Counted from the stretch's first letter, positions 14,053 through 23,460 are shown. The stretch: DNA of 64,000 nt from Oceanicaulis sp. HTCC2633 (GCF_000152745.1 NZ_CH672428.1:926916-990915), one strand, 5' to 3'. Numbers and translations: made by a program. The notes: generated by a model not told the origin, from the letters alone.

Positions 14053-14673
14053 TTAGCGCTTGATCTCGTCCTGGCTGGTGATGATCTTGCCGCACAGGCC
14101 ATATTCAACCGCATCCTTGGCCGAAAGCCAGAAATCGCGGTCGGTGTCCTTCTCGATCTGATCGAGCGACTTGCCCGTGGCGTCAGCGAAAATCTGGTTC
14201 AGACGCTGACGCATGGAGCGCATCTCACGGACCTGGATCTCGATGTCGGACGCCATGCCGCCCGCGCCGCCGGACGGTTGGTGCAGCAAGAAGCGGGTGT
14301 TGGGAAGCGCGTAGCGGTCTTCCTTATTAGCGCCCACATAGATCAGCGCCCCGGCGCTCGCCACCCAGCCCGAGCCGAGCACGATCACGCGCGGTTTGAT
14401 GAACTTCATGGTGTCGTGGATCATGTCGCCCGATTCCACATGACCGCCCGGAGAGGAGATGACCATCAGGATCGGGTCGTCGGACTTGGCCGCCAGCGCG
14501 AACAGCTGGGCGCAGACCTCACGCGCCGTCTTGTCCGAAATGCCCCCGGTGATCAGGATGGTCCGGCTCTCAAACAGCGCCTTGCCCACATAATCGGGGG
14601 TTTTCGGCGCGTTATTGTCTTCGCCGTCTTCGTCGTCATTGCGGATGATCGGGTCGGTATAGCCGTAAGACAT
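14053..14673 (-). CDS. ClpP-family serine protease (non-canonical ClpP paralogue)
   Basis: A 206-aa cytoplasmic protease of the Clp/crotonase fold. The catalytic serine sits in [15 protein letters not shown], the histidine in [13 protein letters not shown] and the aspartate in the [12 protein letters not shown] stretch, giving the full triad. The nucleophile block differs from the GQAASMGA of housekeeping ClpP. No clpX or tig neighbour is present, so this is probably the second ClpP seen in many alphaproteobacteria, which may pair with ClpA/ClpX or act in other complexes. An acidic N-terminal segment (NDDEDGEDN) precedes the core. It has its own terminator. Confidence 0.85.
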   Translation of the reverse strand: MSYGYTDPIIRNDDEDGEDNNAPKTPDYVGKALFESRTILITGGISDKTAREVCAQLFALAAKSDDPILMVISSPGGHVESGDMIHDTMKFIKPRVIVLGSGWVASAGALIYVGANKEDRYALPNTRFLLHQPSGGAGGMASDIEIQVREMRSMRQRLNQIFADATGKSLDQIEKDTDRDFWLSAKDAVEYGLCGKIITSQDEIKR

Positions 14674-14810
14674 CAGCGGCGGTCCTCAAATCAGGCTGGA
14701 AGCCCTGAAGCTCAGGGCCGGTAAGGCAGGTTCAGGCCAAAACGTAAGATGGCCCGCGCGGGACGGCAAGCATGGCCTCCAGCGCGTTAAGGCGCGGTTG
14801 CTCCCCGCGC

Positions 14811-15563
14811 CTATTGCGCGAGCCGGTGCAGCGCCCGCTCCACCTCCGCCAGCGCCTCCGGATCCACGCCCCGCGCGACGAGCGCCACGCCGCGGGTGAT
14901 GGAGCCGTCCTCGGTCTCCTGGAACCAGGGATAGGAGCCCAGCGACACTTCCGGATAATCGATCTGCAGCTGGCCCAGCGCTTCGGCCAGATCGCCTTCC
15001 CGCGCGCCCTCGAGCCGCACCGTGACAGACTGGGTGACAGCGCCCCGGGTCAGGCGCGGCGCGACATCCTCCAGCATGCCGCGGGCGATCTTGGGGACCC
15101 CGGCAAGGACGAAGACATTCTCGATCTGGAAGCCCGGCGCCCCGGTGACCGGATTATCGATCAGGATTGCCCCCTCGGGAATGCGCGCCATGCGCAATCG
15201 CGCGGTCGTGACCTCGGTCTTGGCGCGGGCGTACCAGTCTTCCAGGATGGCGAGCGCATCGGCCCGCACGTCTATGCTGCGTCCGAAGGCGGCGGCGACC
15301 GCGTCGGCGGTGATGTCGTCATGGGTGGGCCCGATGCCGCCCGTGGTGAAGACATAATCGCACCGCGCGGACAGCGCCTGAACCGCCTCGATGATGGCGT
15401 CCTGGTCATCGGAGACGATTCGCACTTCCTTGAGGCCGATACCCAGCGGCGCCAGGAACTCGGCGATCTGCTGCACATTGATGTCACGGGTGCGGCCCGA
15501 CAGGATTTCATCGCCAATGACGACAATCCCCGCGCTGACGGTCTTGTTCCCGGTTTCACTCAT
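14811..15563 (-). CDS. CinA-like molybdopterin-binding-domain protein
   Basis: A 250-aa protein matching the N-terminal COG1058 domain of CinA: VVIGDEILSGRTRDINVQQIAEFL at residues 14-37 and YVFTTGGIGPTHDDITADAVA at about 70-90. The MoaB/Mog-like fold is complete, but the C-terminal nicotinamide-nucleotide deamidase domain of full CinA is absent, as in many proteobacteria where the two halves are separate genes. Stand-alone versions may act as ADP-ribose or NAD-derivative pyrophosphatases. It is divergent from sfsA, with 71 bp between starts. Confidence 0.85.
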   Translation of the reverse strand: MSETGNKTVSAGIVVIGDEILSGRTRDINVQQIAEFLAPLGIGLKEVRIVSDDQDAIIEAVQALSARCDYVFTTGGIGPTHDDITADAVAAAFGRSIDVRADALAILEDWYARAKTEVTTARLRMARIPEGAILIDNPVTGAPGFQIENVFVLAGVPKIARGMLEDVAPRLTRGAVTQSVTVRLEGAREGDLAEALGQLQIDYPEVSLGSYPWFQETEDGSITRGVALVARGVDPEALAEVERALHRLAQ

Positions 15564-15634
15564 GGCCGCCCCTCTCTTGCGTGCGTGGTCGGGCAGACTA
15601 TGGTCCGCCCCTTCCCGCTCTCCAAGGTCTTGTG

Positions 15635-16336
15635 ATGCGATTTCCCGCCCCGCTCCATCCCGGCGTCCTGATCAAGCGCTATAAACGCTTCCTGGCCGAT
15701 GTGGCGCTGGACACCGGAGACACCGTCACCGCGCACTGCCCCAATCCGGGCTCCATGATGGGATTGAAGGAGCCGGGCAGTCGCTGCTGGCTCAGCCATG
15801 CCGACGACCCCAGACGCAAGCTCAAATACACCCTGGAGGTTCTTGAAGCCGACGGCGCCCTGGTGGGCATCAACACCCACCGCCCGAATGCGCTGGCGGA
15901 AGAGGCCATCCGGGAAGGACGCATTCCCGCCCTGTCCGGCTATGGCAGCCTCAGGCGCGAGGTGAGATACGGCGTCAATTCGCGCATCGACCTGTTGCTC
16001 GAGAGCGAAGACCGGCCGGCCTGCTATGTGGAGGTGAAGAACTGTCATCTCATGCGCACCCCGGGGCTGGCGGAGTTTCCGGACAGCGTGACGACACGCG
16101 GCGCCAAGCATCTGGGCGAGCTCAGCGAGATGGTGCGTCAGGGCCATCGCGCGGTGCAGCTCTTCATCGTGCAGCGTCCCGATTGCGACGCGCTGTCCCC
16201 GGCGGAGGACCTGGATCCCGATTACGCCCAGGCTCTGCGTGACGCTGCGGCTGCAGGCGTCGAGGTCCTCGCCTGGGCGTGCGCAGTGACGCTGGACGGG
16301 ATAGAGGTGATCCGCGAGATCGAGGTGAGACTGTGA
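15635..16336 (+). CDS. sfsA: sugar fermentation stimulation protein homologue SfsA
   Basis: A 233-aa member of the SfsA family. Conserved parts are RYKRFLADV at about 10-18, TAHCPNPGSM at 31-40, and the nuclease-like active-site region SRIDLLLES...CYVEVKNCHLM at about 113-138. The PD-(D/E)XK-like core suggests a nucleic-acid-binding or nuclease role; the original link to maltose metabolism in E. coli is indirect. The start ATG 15635 was chosen to begin at the conserved F-P-x-P-L sequence. Its stop overlaps the GTG start of the thioesterase (GTGA), so the two are translationally coupled. Confidence 0.9.
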   Translation: MRFPAPLHPGVLIKRYKRFLADVALDTGDTVTAHCPNPGSMMGLKEPGSRCWLSHADDPRRKLKYTLEVLEADGALVGINTHRPNALAEEAIREGRIPALSGYGSLRREVRYGVNSRIDLLLESEDRPACYVEVKNCHLMRTPGLAEFPDSVTTRGAKHLGELSEMVRQGHRAVQLFIVQRPDCDALSPAEDLDPDYAQALRDAAAAGVEVLAWACAVTLDGIEVIREIEVRL

Positions 16337-16842
16337 GCGAGACCCACGTGCTGAACCCTGAAGACGCCGGCTGGGACCTGCCCCGGCCCTTCATCCTGCC
16401 CGTCACGGTGAAGACGGAGGATATCGACGACTTCGATCACGCCAACAATTCGGTCTATCTGCGCTGGGCGGACCAGACCGCCTGGGCGCACTGGGAGGCG
16501 GACGGCTACACCCGTCAGAATTGCCGCGATCTTGATCGCGGAATGGCGATCCTGCGCACCGAGGCGGACTATCTGGGTCATTGCCGCAAGGACGAGGACA
16601 TCGCATGCGCCGTGTGGATCGCCCGGTCAGACGGCAGATTGCGCGCCGAGCGCTGGTACCAGTTCCGTCGCGTCTCGGACGGAGAGACCGTTTTCCGCGC
16701 CGTCACGAAACTGGTCTGCTTCCAGCTCAGCACAGGCAGGCCGGCGCGAATGGTGGACAGTTTCGCCCGCCATTACGGCAAGCCCGCCGAGGATCTCAGC
16801 CAGGCGGCGGACGCGCTGGACGCCCGCCTGAAACGCGGCTGA
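16333..16842 (+). CDS. acyl-CoA thioesterase, 4-hydroxybenzoyl-CoA thioesterase-like hotdog fold
   Basis: A 169-aa single hotdog-domain protein. The active-site helix motif DIDDFDHANNSVYLRWADQTAW (about 34-55) carries the catalytic aspartate of the 4HBT family. A strand with GETVFRAVTKLVCFQL closes the fold. It would hydrolyse acyl-CoA thioesters in the cytoplasm; the substrate is unknown. The start is GTG 16333 overlapping the sfsA stop codon; no ATG suits the conserved region better. Confidence 0.8.
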   Translation: MSETHVLNPEDAGWDLPRPFILPVTVKTEDIDDFDHANNSVYLRWADQTAWAHWEADGYTRQNCRDLDRGMAILRTEADYLGHCRKDEDIACAVWIARSDGRLRAERWYQFRRVSDGETVFRAVTKLVCFQLSTGRPARMVDSFARHYGKPAEDLSQAADALDARLKRG

Positions 16843-16931
16843 AAACCGGCCCATCTGCGCATTACAGACCGGAAAGTTTTCCCGCCGCCTGGACAGGCCT
16901 ATAGTCCGCGCGTGATTAAGGGGAGACTTTC

Positions 16932-18536
16932 ATGCGTTCCATTCTTGCTGCTGCGGCCAGTGCCCTTGTGCTGACCGCCTGCGCCACCGTTCCGGCGCCC
17001 GAACAGGCCCAGACCCAAACCGCTGCGCCGGTTGTGGCGGCGTCCTCCATCGAAGCCCATATCCGCTTCCTGGCTGACGACCTGCTTGAGGGCCGGGAAG
17101 CCGGTGAGCGCGGCTATGACATCGCCGCCGCCTACATGGAGAGCCAGTTCCGCCTGATCGGCCTCGAGCCGGGCGGCATGGACGGCTATCGCGCGCCGGT
17201 TCCGCTTCAGGTGATGTCCGCGAACCAGGACGAGGCGAGCTTCGTTCTCAACGGCGAATCCCTGACCCCGGGCCAGGACTTCGTCGTGTCCGCACATGCT
17301 GCGCTCGATGAAGCCAGCATCGAGGCGGACGCCGTCTTCGTCGGCTATGGCCTCGACGCGCCGCAACTGGGACTTGATGATTACGAGGGCCTCGATGTGG
17401 AGGGCAAGATCGTGGTGGTGCTGATGGGCACGCCGGGCGAGCTGCCGTCTGACATTTCCGCGCACCTCAATTCCAGCCGCACCAAGGCGCAGTACGCCGC
17501 CGACAATGGCGCGATCGGCATGATCGCCGTGATGCCTGAGGGTCTGTCGCGCTTCACCTTCGAGCGCATGGCGCCCTACGCCGCCGGCGAGAGCATGACC
17601 ACCGAAGCCGCCTCCGCCGCCTCGGAGCTGCAGGTGCGCGCCGCCATTTCCGACGCGGTTGCAACGCGCATGTTCGAAGCGGCCGGTCAGGACTATGCCG
17701 CCATGGTCGAGGCCGCCATCAATGGCGAGACGCCCGAGGGCTTCGACTTCAACCAGACCCTCGCCCTGTCCGCCAAGACCGAGCGCGAAATGGTCTATTC
17801 CGACAACGTGGTCGGCGTTCTGCCGGGCTCTGATCCGGCCCTGGCCGACCAGCCGGTGATCGTGACCGCGCACCTCGACCATATCGGCATCTGCCGCCTG
17901 GAAGAGGATGTGGACCGGATCTGCAACGGCGCGCTCGACAATGCGTCGGGCTCGGCGATCATGATCGAGACCGCCCGCGCCATGGCCGAGATGGAGCGCC
18001 AGCGTCGCCCGGTGATCTTCGTCGGCCTGACCGCAGAAGAAAAAGGCCTGCTGGGTTCGGCGCATATCGCCGCCAACATCACCCCGGCCATGAACGGCAT
18101 GGTCGCCAACGTCAATCTCGACATGCCGGTCATCCGCTACGAGTTCAACGACCTGATCGCCTTCGGCGCCGAGCATTCCAGCCTGGGCCCGATCGCGGAA
18201 GCCGCCGTGGCCAGCGCCGGCGCGACCCTGTCGCCCGATCCGCTCCCGCAACAGGCCCTGTTCGTGCGTTCGGACCACTACAACTTCGTGCGCCAGGGCG
18301 TGCCTTCGCTCTTCCTGATGACGGGCTTTTCCAGCCCCAATCCCGAGGATGATGAAGGCCAGGGCTTCCTGAACTTCCTGGGCGGCGACTATCACAGCCC
18401 GGGCGATGAAGCCGATGCCGGCGTGATGTTTGACCAGGGCGCCAAGTTCGCCAACATCAACCTCGCCATCATCGAGGCGATCGCCAATTCCGACGAGACC
18501 CCGCACTGGAACGAAGACAGCTTCTTCGCCCAGTAG
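16932..18536 (+). CDS. M28-family metallopeptidase with PA domain, lipoprotein
   Basis: A 534-aa exported zinc peptidase. The signal peptide has a lipobox ending LTAC with Cys at residue 17, so it is anchored to a membrane. A PA-like insert (about 130-280) carries VFVGYGLDAPQLGLDDYEG. The M28 catalytic part follows: TAHLDHIG (zinc His, about residue 316), DNASGSA (bridging Asp, about 336), TAEEKGLLGS (base and zinc Glu, about 366-367), NLDMP, and the late histidine GGDYHSPGDE. Such enzymes trim peptides as aminopeptidases. A strong hairpin follows. Confidence 0.85.
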   Translation: MRSILAAAASALVLTACATVPAPEQAQTQTAAPVVAASSIEAHIRFLADDLLEGREAGERGYDIAAAYMESQFRLIGLEPGGMDGYRAPVPLQVMSANQDEASFVLNGESLTPGQDFVVSAHAALDEASIEADAVFVGYGLDAPQLGLDDYEGLDVEGKIVVVLMGTPGELPSDISAHLNSSRTKAQYAADNGAIGMIAVMPEGLSRFTFERMAPYAAGESMTTEAASAASELQVRAAISDAVATRMFEAAGQDYAAMVEAAINGETPEGFDFNQTLALSAKTEREMVYSDNVVGVLPGSDPALADQPVIVTAHLDHIGICRLEEDVDRICNGALDNASGSAIMIETARAMAEMERQRRPVIFVGLTAEEKGLLGSAHIAANITPAMNGMVANVNLDMPVIRYEFNDLIAFGAEHSSLGPIAEAAVASAGATLSPDPLPQQALFVRSDHYNFVRQGVPSLFLMTGFSSPNPEDDEGQGFLNFLGGDYHSPGDEADAGVMFDQGAKFANINLAIIEAIANSDETPHWNEDSFFAQ

Positions 18537-18559
18537 ACCCTCGGTACTGCGAACGAATG

Positions 18560-18602
18560 CGCGCCCGGGCCCGTGGAACATTCCATCACGGCCCGGGCGC
18601 GT
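18560..18602 (+). terminator. terminator after the M28 peptidase
   Basis: A long GC stem (CGCGCCCGGGC against GCCCGGGCGCG, with one bulge) extends into TGGAA/TTCCA and is followed by GTTTATAT. It lies 23 bases after the stop codon. Confidence 0.75.
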
Positions 18603-18635
18603 TTATATAGGGGTCAGGCAACGAACGGATGAGAC

Positions 18636-19460
18636 GTGACTGACACCGGGCTAGAGATCGACGACGCGCCGACGCGCGATGGGCATATCAAGCGCCACAA
18701 GCCGGAAGATTTCGACGGCATGCGCAAGGCCGGGCAATTGTCCGCGCGTGCGCTCGACATGCTGGTCGATCATGTAAAGCCCGGCGTCACCACCCAGGAA
18801 CTCGACGACCTGGTTCGTGAATTCTATCTCGACCACGGCGCGGCTCCGGCCACGATCTTCTATCGCGGCTACACGAAATCGAGCTGCACCTCGATCAATC
18901 ACGTCGTCTGTCACGGCATCCCCAACAAGAAGCCCCTGCGCGAAGGCGACATTGTCAACATCGACGTGACCTGCGTGCTGGACGGCTGGCATGGCGACAC
19001 CTCGCGCATGTTCGGCGTGGGCGAGGTCAAGCGCAAGGCGTCCCGCCTTGTCGAAGTGACCTATGAAGCCATGATGCGCGGCATCGAGATGGTCAAGCCG
19101 GGCAATACGTTCGGCGATATCGGCGCCGCCATCCAGGAATATGCCGAATCCCAGCGCTATTCGGTGGTGCGTGATTTCTGCGGCCATGGTCTGGGGCGCC
19201 TGTTCCACGACGCGCCCAACGTGCTGCACTTTGGCGAGTACGGCACCGGGCCGGTGATCGAGGAAGGCATGTTCTTCACGATCGAACCCATGCTCAATAT
19301 CGGCAAGCCCGGCGTGAAGATCCTCAATGACGGCTGGACCGCGGTGACCCGCGACAAATCCCTGTCGGCCCAGTTCGAGCATTCTGTGGGCGTGACGAAA
19401 GACGGCGTCGAGATCTTCACCAAATCGCCCGCCGGTCTCGATCAGCCGCCCTGCGGCTAG
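18636..19460 (+). CDS. map: type I methionine aminopeptidase
   Basis: A 274-aa cytoplasmic enzyme that removes initiator Met from nascent proteins. The five metal ligands of the pita-bread fold are visible: NIDVTCVLDGWHGDTSRMF (two Asp, about 109-127), GHGLGRLFHD (His, about 182-191), FTIEPM (Glu, about 214-219) and SAQFEHSVGVT (Glu, about 245-255). The substrate-side residue is in TSINHVVCHGIP. The start is GTG 18636; no earlier start is supported. It lies after a terminator, so it is probably its own unit. Confidence 0.95.
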   Translation: MTDTGLEIDDAPTRDGHIKRHKPEDFDGMRKAGQLSARALDMLVDHVKPGVTTQELDDLVREFYLDHGAAPATIFYRGYTKSSCTSINHVVCHGIPNKKPLREGDIVNIDVTCVLDGWHGDTSRMFGVGEVKRKASRLVEVTYEAMMRGIEMVKPGNTFGDIGAAIQEYAESQRYSVVRDFCGHGLGRLFHDAPNVLHFGEYGTGPVIEEGMFFTIEPMLNIGKPGVKILNDGWTAVTRDKSLSAQFEHSVGVTKDGVEIFTKSPAGLDQPPCG

Positions 19461-19904
19461 GCGCGAACTTATCCGCCCCCTCTGAGAGTCGAGCCATACT
19501 GCTCCTCGTTCCTTCCATGACGGGCGGCCGGCGCGTTCAGGCTGGGAGGGGCGGGATGTCCCGAGGACAGAGGCCGTAACGCAGCCCCTGGCCGAAAGGG
19601 CGGGCCCTCACCGGGCGGTCCAGGGCAGCGGCGTCTGATGAGACGCTGACTGCACCGGCGGCGCGACAGCGCAGAAGTCTCCGGACGGTGACCCTGAAAA
19701 ATCATCTCAAGCGCGGGAGCCGGGTCCGGTTCTCAAACTGCACATCTTCAACACAAGACGACCCGCTCTCGCGCGACCCGTCTTATGCTTTCCCCTGCGT
19801 TGGCGCGCGGGGTTGTTGGTGCATGGGTCCCCGGGTCAAGCCCGAGGACCGAGATTTGGAGCTTTAACCTCTCCGCCTTCGGACGTGATCCGGAGGCCCA
19901 TAAA
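19461..19904. other. non-coding stretch with strong secondary structure, map to gltX
   Basis: No convincing gene is seen. Frames here are low-complexity Arg/Pro/Gly strings. Between 19540 and 19690 many self-complementary segments occur: GCGTCT-gatg-AGACGC (19629-19644) and GCCCCTGG against CCAGGGC (about 19578-19625). They could be a structured RNA or degenerate repeats. I could not match this to SRP RNA, tmRNA, RNase P RNA or 6S RNA. Confidence 0.4.
19821..19850. repeat. dispersed GGGTC-TCAAG-CCCGAGGAC hairpin repeat
   Basis: A small inverted repeat, GTCCCCGGG-tcaag-CCCGAGGAC (19827-19849), preceded by GCATGG. Closely similar words are common in intergenic DNA of alphaproteobacteria. I saw only this copy clearly in the window. 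Confidence 0.45.
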
Positions 19905-19936
19905 CAAAAAACCCCGGAGCCTGGCTCCGGGGTTTT
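19905..19936 (-). terminator. gltX terminator
   Basis: A 9-bp stem, CCCCGGAGC/GCTCCGGGG, with a T6 run on the minus strand and TTTT on the plus strand, 23 bases past the gltX stop. It may serve both directions. Confidence 0.85.
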
Positions 19937-19958
19937 GTCATTCACATGAAAGCCAGAT

Positions 19959-21311
19959 CTAGACGGTCACGCCGTTGAGACGCGCCTTGGCTTTTTCTGC
20001 ACCGATCAGCGGCAGGAGCTCGGCCATTTCCGGTCCGCGTTGCTGGCCGGTCAGCGCCATGCGCAGCGGCAGGAACAGGGTCTTGCCCTTGCGACCCGTC
20101 GCCTCTTTCAGCGCGTTGGTCCAGACGCCCCAGCTGTCCGCGGTCAGCTCGCCTTCGGGCAGAAGCTCGGCGGCCTGGGCGGCGAAGTCGGCGTCTTCAT
20201 CGGCGATGGCCGGAGTGACCGGGCCCTCGATCAGACGCGCCCATTCCACCACATCCTTGAGCACGGTCAGGTTCGGACGCACGGCCAGCCAGAAGGCTTC
20301 GCCGCCATCTGCATCCAGCCCGGCCAGGCGATCGCGCACATCCGCGTAATCCATGGCGTGCACCAGCTTGGCGTTCAAACGCCTGAGTTCTTCAGGATCA
20401 AAGCGGGCCGGGGTGCGCGAGAGCTTGCCAAAATCGAACTCGTCAGCGAGCTGTTGCAGCTCGGAGCGCGCATCCACGGCGTCAGAGGTGCCGATCTTGG
20501 CGAGCAGCGAGCAGACCGCCATCGGCTCATAGCCTTCGATATCGCGCAGGTCTTCGATGGACAGCGAGCCCAGACGCTTGGACAGCTTGTCGCCATCCGC
20601 TCCCACCAGCAGGGCCATATGGCCCATGGCGGGCGCCGACCCTTTGCCGCCCAGCGCCTCGAAGATCTCGATCTGCGCGGCGGAGTTGGTGACATGGTCC
20701 TCGCCGCGGATGATGTGGGTGACCTTTGAATCGAGGTCATCCACCACGCTCGGCAGGGTGTAGAGATAGCTGCCATCGGCGCGGATCAGGATCGGATCGG
20801 AGACAGAGCTGGTCTCGATATGGCTCGGCCCGCGCACCAGATCGGTCCATTCGATGCGCCCGCCCGACAATTTGAAGCGCCAGTGCGGCTTGCGGCCTTC
20901 GGCTTCCAGCTTGGCTTTCTCTTCATCGCTGAGGCTCAGCGCGGCGCGGTCATAGACCGGCGGCTTGCCCTGGGCGCGCTGGATCTTGCGTTTGCGATCA
21001 AGCTCGTCCTCGGTCTCGTAGCACGGATACAGCAGGCCCTTCTCGATCAGCGCAGCCTTGGCGGTCTCGTATTTGTCGAAGCGCTCGGACTGCTTGAACG
21101 TCTTGTCCCAGCTCAGACCCAGCCAGGTGAGGTCGGCGCGGATCGCATCCTCGAATTCAGCGGTGGAGCGCTCCAGGTCCGTGTCGTCGATGCGCAGCAG
21201 CACCTGCCCGCCCTGGCCCCGCGCGAACAGGACGTTCATCAAGGCGGTGCGCACATTGCCCACATGCAGCTTGCCGGTGGGGCTGGGGGCGAAACGGACT
21301 TTCACGGTCAT
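19959..21311 (-). CDS. gltX: glutamate--tRNA ligase
   Basis: A 450-aa class I synthetase that charges glutamate to tRNA. It starts with VRFAPSPTGKLHVGNVRTALMN, containing the HIGH-type signature (HVGN, residues 17-20). IIRGEDHVTNSAAQIEIFEALG lies mid-protein and the KMSKS-type loop is GDKLSKRLGS (about 235-244). The length is typical. The C-terminal anticodon domain looks shortened and divergent, as in many alphaproteobacterial GltX1/GltX2 enzymes, so it could be a non-discriminating or specialised copy. The ATG at 21311 is the only good start. Confidence 0.95.
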   Translation of the reverse strand: MTVKVRFAPSPTGKLHVGNVRTALMNVLFARGQGGQVLLRIDDTDLERSTAEFEDAIRADLTWLGLSWDKTFKQSERFDKYETAKAALIEKGLLYPCYETEDELDRKRKIQRAQGKPPVYDRAALSLSDEEKAKLEAEGRKPHWRFKLSGGRIEWTDLVRGPSHIETSSVSDPILIRADGSYLYTLPSVVDDLDSKVTHIIRGEDHVTNSAAQIEIFEALGGKGSAPAMGHMALLVGADGDKLSKRLGSLSIEDLRDIEGYEPMAVCSLLAKIGTSDAVDARSELQQLADEFDFGKLSRTPARFDPEELRRLNAKLVHAMDYADVRDRLAGLDADGGEAFWLAVRPNLTVLKDVVEWARLIEGPVTPAIADEDADFAAQAAELLPEGELTADSWGVWTNALKEATGRKGKTLFLPLRMALTGQQRGPEMAELLPLIGAEKAKARLNGVTV

Positions 21312-21471
21312 GGATATCGACTCTGATTATGAGACAGGCGCGCGACGGGCGCGCGAACTAAAGCGCGGCTTTAGACCGCCGCCCTCGCGTCGTCAAACGG
21401 GTGAGTGCGGAGAAACGCTTGATGATTGAAGCGGACAAGGCGATCCTTGCCGCCTTCGCTGGGGGAAAGTG

Positions 21472-22263
21472 ATGAGCCAAGAGCCGCAAACGCCGGTCGG
21501 TCCGGGACCCAAAGGGCCCCAGCTCGATGACATGCTCGACAGTCTGATGGGCTGGAACCGCAGCTTCATCCGGACGCTCAAGGACGGCTTTCTCAAGCCT
21601 GAAGAGGTCGCAGGCGCGATCCTGCAGCAGGAAAGCTCAAGCTACGCCAACCCCATTCGGCTGCTGGTCTTCCTGTTCGGGATCTACATGACCCTGACGG
21701 TCTTCATGGTCGGTCCGGATGCGCAGAATGTGGAAGCCTTCACGCCCGCCGCCCCCGAAGTCCTGAACGCCTGGCTGATCGCACAAGGCTCCAGCCTGGA
21801 AGAGGTCAATGAAGTCTGGAGCTTCTGGCTGCAGATCATGATCTGGCCGATCATGGTGATTTCCTCCCTGCCCTACGCGCTGCTGTTCAAGGCCTATGCG
21901 CCCGGGCGCACGCTCTACGGCGCGGTGCTGGTCTATCTGACCACCATCAACACGATGACAGCGGCCCAGATCCTCCTGACGCTGGTCCTTGCGATCTTCA
22001 TGGACAATGCCGCGAGCGTCGCTCTGGGTCTGCTGATGGTCATGGTCCTGTATTTCTACATCACCGGACGCGTGATCTACGCTCACTACGCCCGGACGCT
22101 GACGGGCACGATACTGAAGCTCTTTTCCTTCGTCCTGTTGACCCCCGTCACCATAGTGATCACCTTGCTGCTTCAGGTCCTCACCTTCGATCAGGTTATG
22201 GAGCATCGCTTTGATCTGAACGTGTCGGACATCATCGAGCTGAGGGGAGACACAGCGCCATGA
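21472..22263 (+). CDS. Yip1-like multi-spanning membrane protein, copy 1
   Basis: A 263-aa inner-membrane protein. A soluble N-terminus (residues 1-60) containing RSFIRTLKDGFLKPEEVAGAI is followed by about five TM helices (about 63-80, 120-145, 155-185, 190-210, 220-240). The layout and the pre-TM motif resemble Yip1/DUF-type membrane proteins of unknown function. The same motif appears in the gene at 23949. The start ATG 21472 follows GGGGGAAAG; a GTG one codon earlier is possible. Its last codon overlaps the next gene (ATGA), so they are coupled. Confidence 0.65.
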   Translation: MSQEPQTPVGPGPKGPQLDDMLDSLMGWNRSFIRTLKDGFLKPEEVAGAILQQESSSYANPIRLLVFLFGIYMTLTVFMVGPDAQNVEAFTPAAPEVLNAWLIAQGSSLEEVNEVWSFWLQIMIWPIMVISSLPYALLFKAYAPGRTLYGAVLVYLTTINTMTAAQILLTLVLAIFMDNAASVALGLLMVMVLYFYITGRVIYAHYARTLTGTILKLFSFVLLTPVTIVITLLLQVLTFDQVMEHRFDLNVSDIIELRGDTAP

Positions 22264-23261
22264 ATTCTCGCGAAATCCGCCTGACCCAGCATTTCACGGG
22301 CCCCGTGAAATCGGACTATTTCGAGATGGCGGAGGTAGAGCTTCCCGAACCGGGCGAAGGCGAGGTTCTGGTCAGGAACGCCTGGCTGTCCGTCGACCCC
22401 TACATGCGCGGTCGCATGATCGGCGTGAAAACCTATATCGACCCTTTCGAGGTCGGCGCCCCGCTTGAGGGCGGCGCGGTCGGACAGGTCGTTGCGTCCA
22501 ATGCCGACGGCTTTGCCGAAGGCGACTGGGTCATGAGCATGAAGGGCTGGCGCGAAGGTTATGTGGCGCCCGCCAACACCCTCACCAAGATCGACGCCAG
22601 CGTGCTTCCGCCTGAAGCCTATCTGGGCGTGGCCGGTCTGACCGGCATGACCGCCTATATCGGCCTCAAGCGCATCATCGAACTCAAGGCTGGCGAAACC
22701 CTGTGGATGAGCGCAGCGGCCGGCGCGGTCGGCTCGGCCGGCGTTCAGTTCGCCAAGGCCATGGGCGCCAATGTCATCGCCACCGCCGGCGGCGAGGAAA
22801 AGACGGCCTTCTGTTCTGAAATCGGCGCGGACGCCGTGGTCGATTACAAGGCCACGGACGATCTCGCCGGCGCCGTGCGCGCGGCGGCCGAGCCGTTCGG
22901 CGGCGTGGACGCCTATTTCGAGAATGTCGGCGGCGATCACCTGCAAGCCGCGCTCGATGTCATCAAGCCCCATGGCCGCATGGCCGTTTGCGGCATGATT
23001 GCCCGCTATAATGACGACCAGCCCCTGCCCGGCCCGACCAACCTCACCCAGATCATCGCCAAGAAGCTCAAGGTCCAGGGCTTCATCCTGTCAGACCATT
23101 TCGATCTGCAGGGCGAGTTCATCTCGGATCTGTCGGACTGGATGATGGCGGGCAAGGTGAAAACCCGCGACACCGTCTATGAAGGCATCGAGCAGACCCC
23201 GGACGCCTTCATGGGGCTCTTCACAGGCGCCAATATCGGCAAGATGCTGGTCAAGCTCTGA
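22260..23261 (+). CDS. NADP-dependent medium-chain oxidoreductase (CurA/prostaglandin reductase-like)
   Basis: A 333-aa zinc-independent MDR enzyme that reduces double bonds of alpha,beta-unsaturated ketones or aldehydes. LSVDPYMRGRM at about 44-54 is the family mark. The Rossmann segment AAAGAVGSAGVQFAKAMGANVIATAGG (about 152-178) binds NADPH. YFENVGGDHLQAALDVIKPHGRMAVCGMI and the C-terminal DTVYEGIEQTPDAFMGLFTGANIGKMLVK complete it. No zinc ligands are present. The ATG overlaps the preceding stop. A long hairpin follows. Confidence 0.9.
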   Translation: MNSREIRLTQHFTGPVKSDYFEMAEVELPEPGEGEVLVRNAWLSVDPYMRGRMIGVKTYIDPFEVGAPLEGGAVGQVVASNADGFAEGDWVMSMKGWREGYVAPANTLTKIDASVLPPEAYLGVAGLTGMTAYIGLKRIIELKAGETLWMSAAAGAVGSAGVQFAKAMGANVIATAGGEEKTAFCSEIGADAVVDYKATDDLAGAVRAAAEPFGGVDAYFENVGGDHLQAALDVIKPHGRMAVCGMIARYNDDQPLPGPTNLTQIIAKKLKVQGFILSDHFDLQGEFISDLSDWMMAGKVKTRDTVYEGIEQTPDAFMGLFTGANIGKMLVKL

Positions 23262-23268
23262 CGCTGCG

Positions 23269-23303
23269 CCGGTCCGGCGACGCCAACACAGTCGCCGGAC
23301 CGG
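23269..23303 (+). terminator. hairpin after the oxidoreductase gene
   Basis: A perfect 13-bp stem (CCGGTCCGGCGAC and its complement) around a 9-base loop lies 7 bases past the stop, without a T-run. Confidence 0.6.
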
Positions 23304-23460
23304 ACTTCAACACGGCCTTGATTCCAAGGCTACATTCACAAGGCGAGTTCCAGTCGGCTCGACACGCCTGTTATACGTCTTGTGAAGACTTTGGTTCTAA
23401 TGGTTACCCGTACCGTTATTCGAGACAGGACGGTCGTCTGTCAGAGGACCGAGGGTTTCC

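Noticed and set aside
19748-19945. 65-aa minus-strand frame between map and gltX
   Set aside because: It runs through the gltX terminator and the dispersed hairpin repeat, with no ribosome site or recognisable protein.
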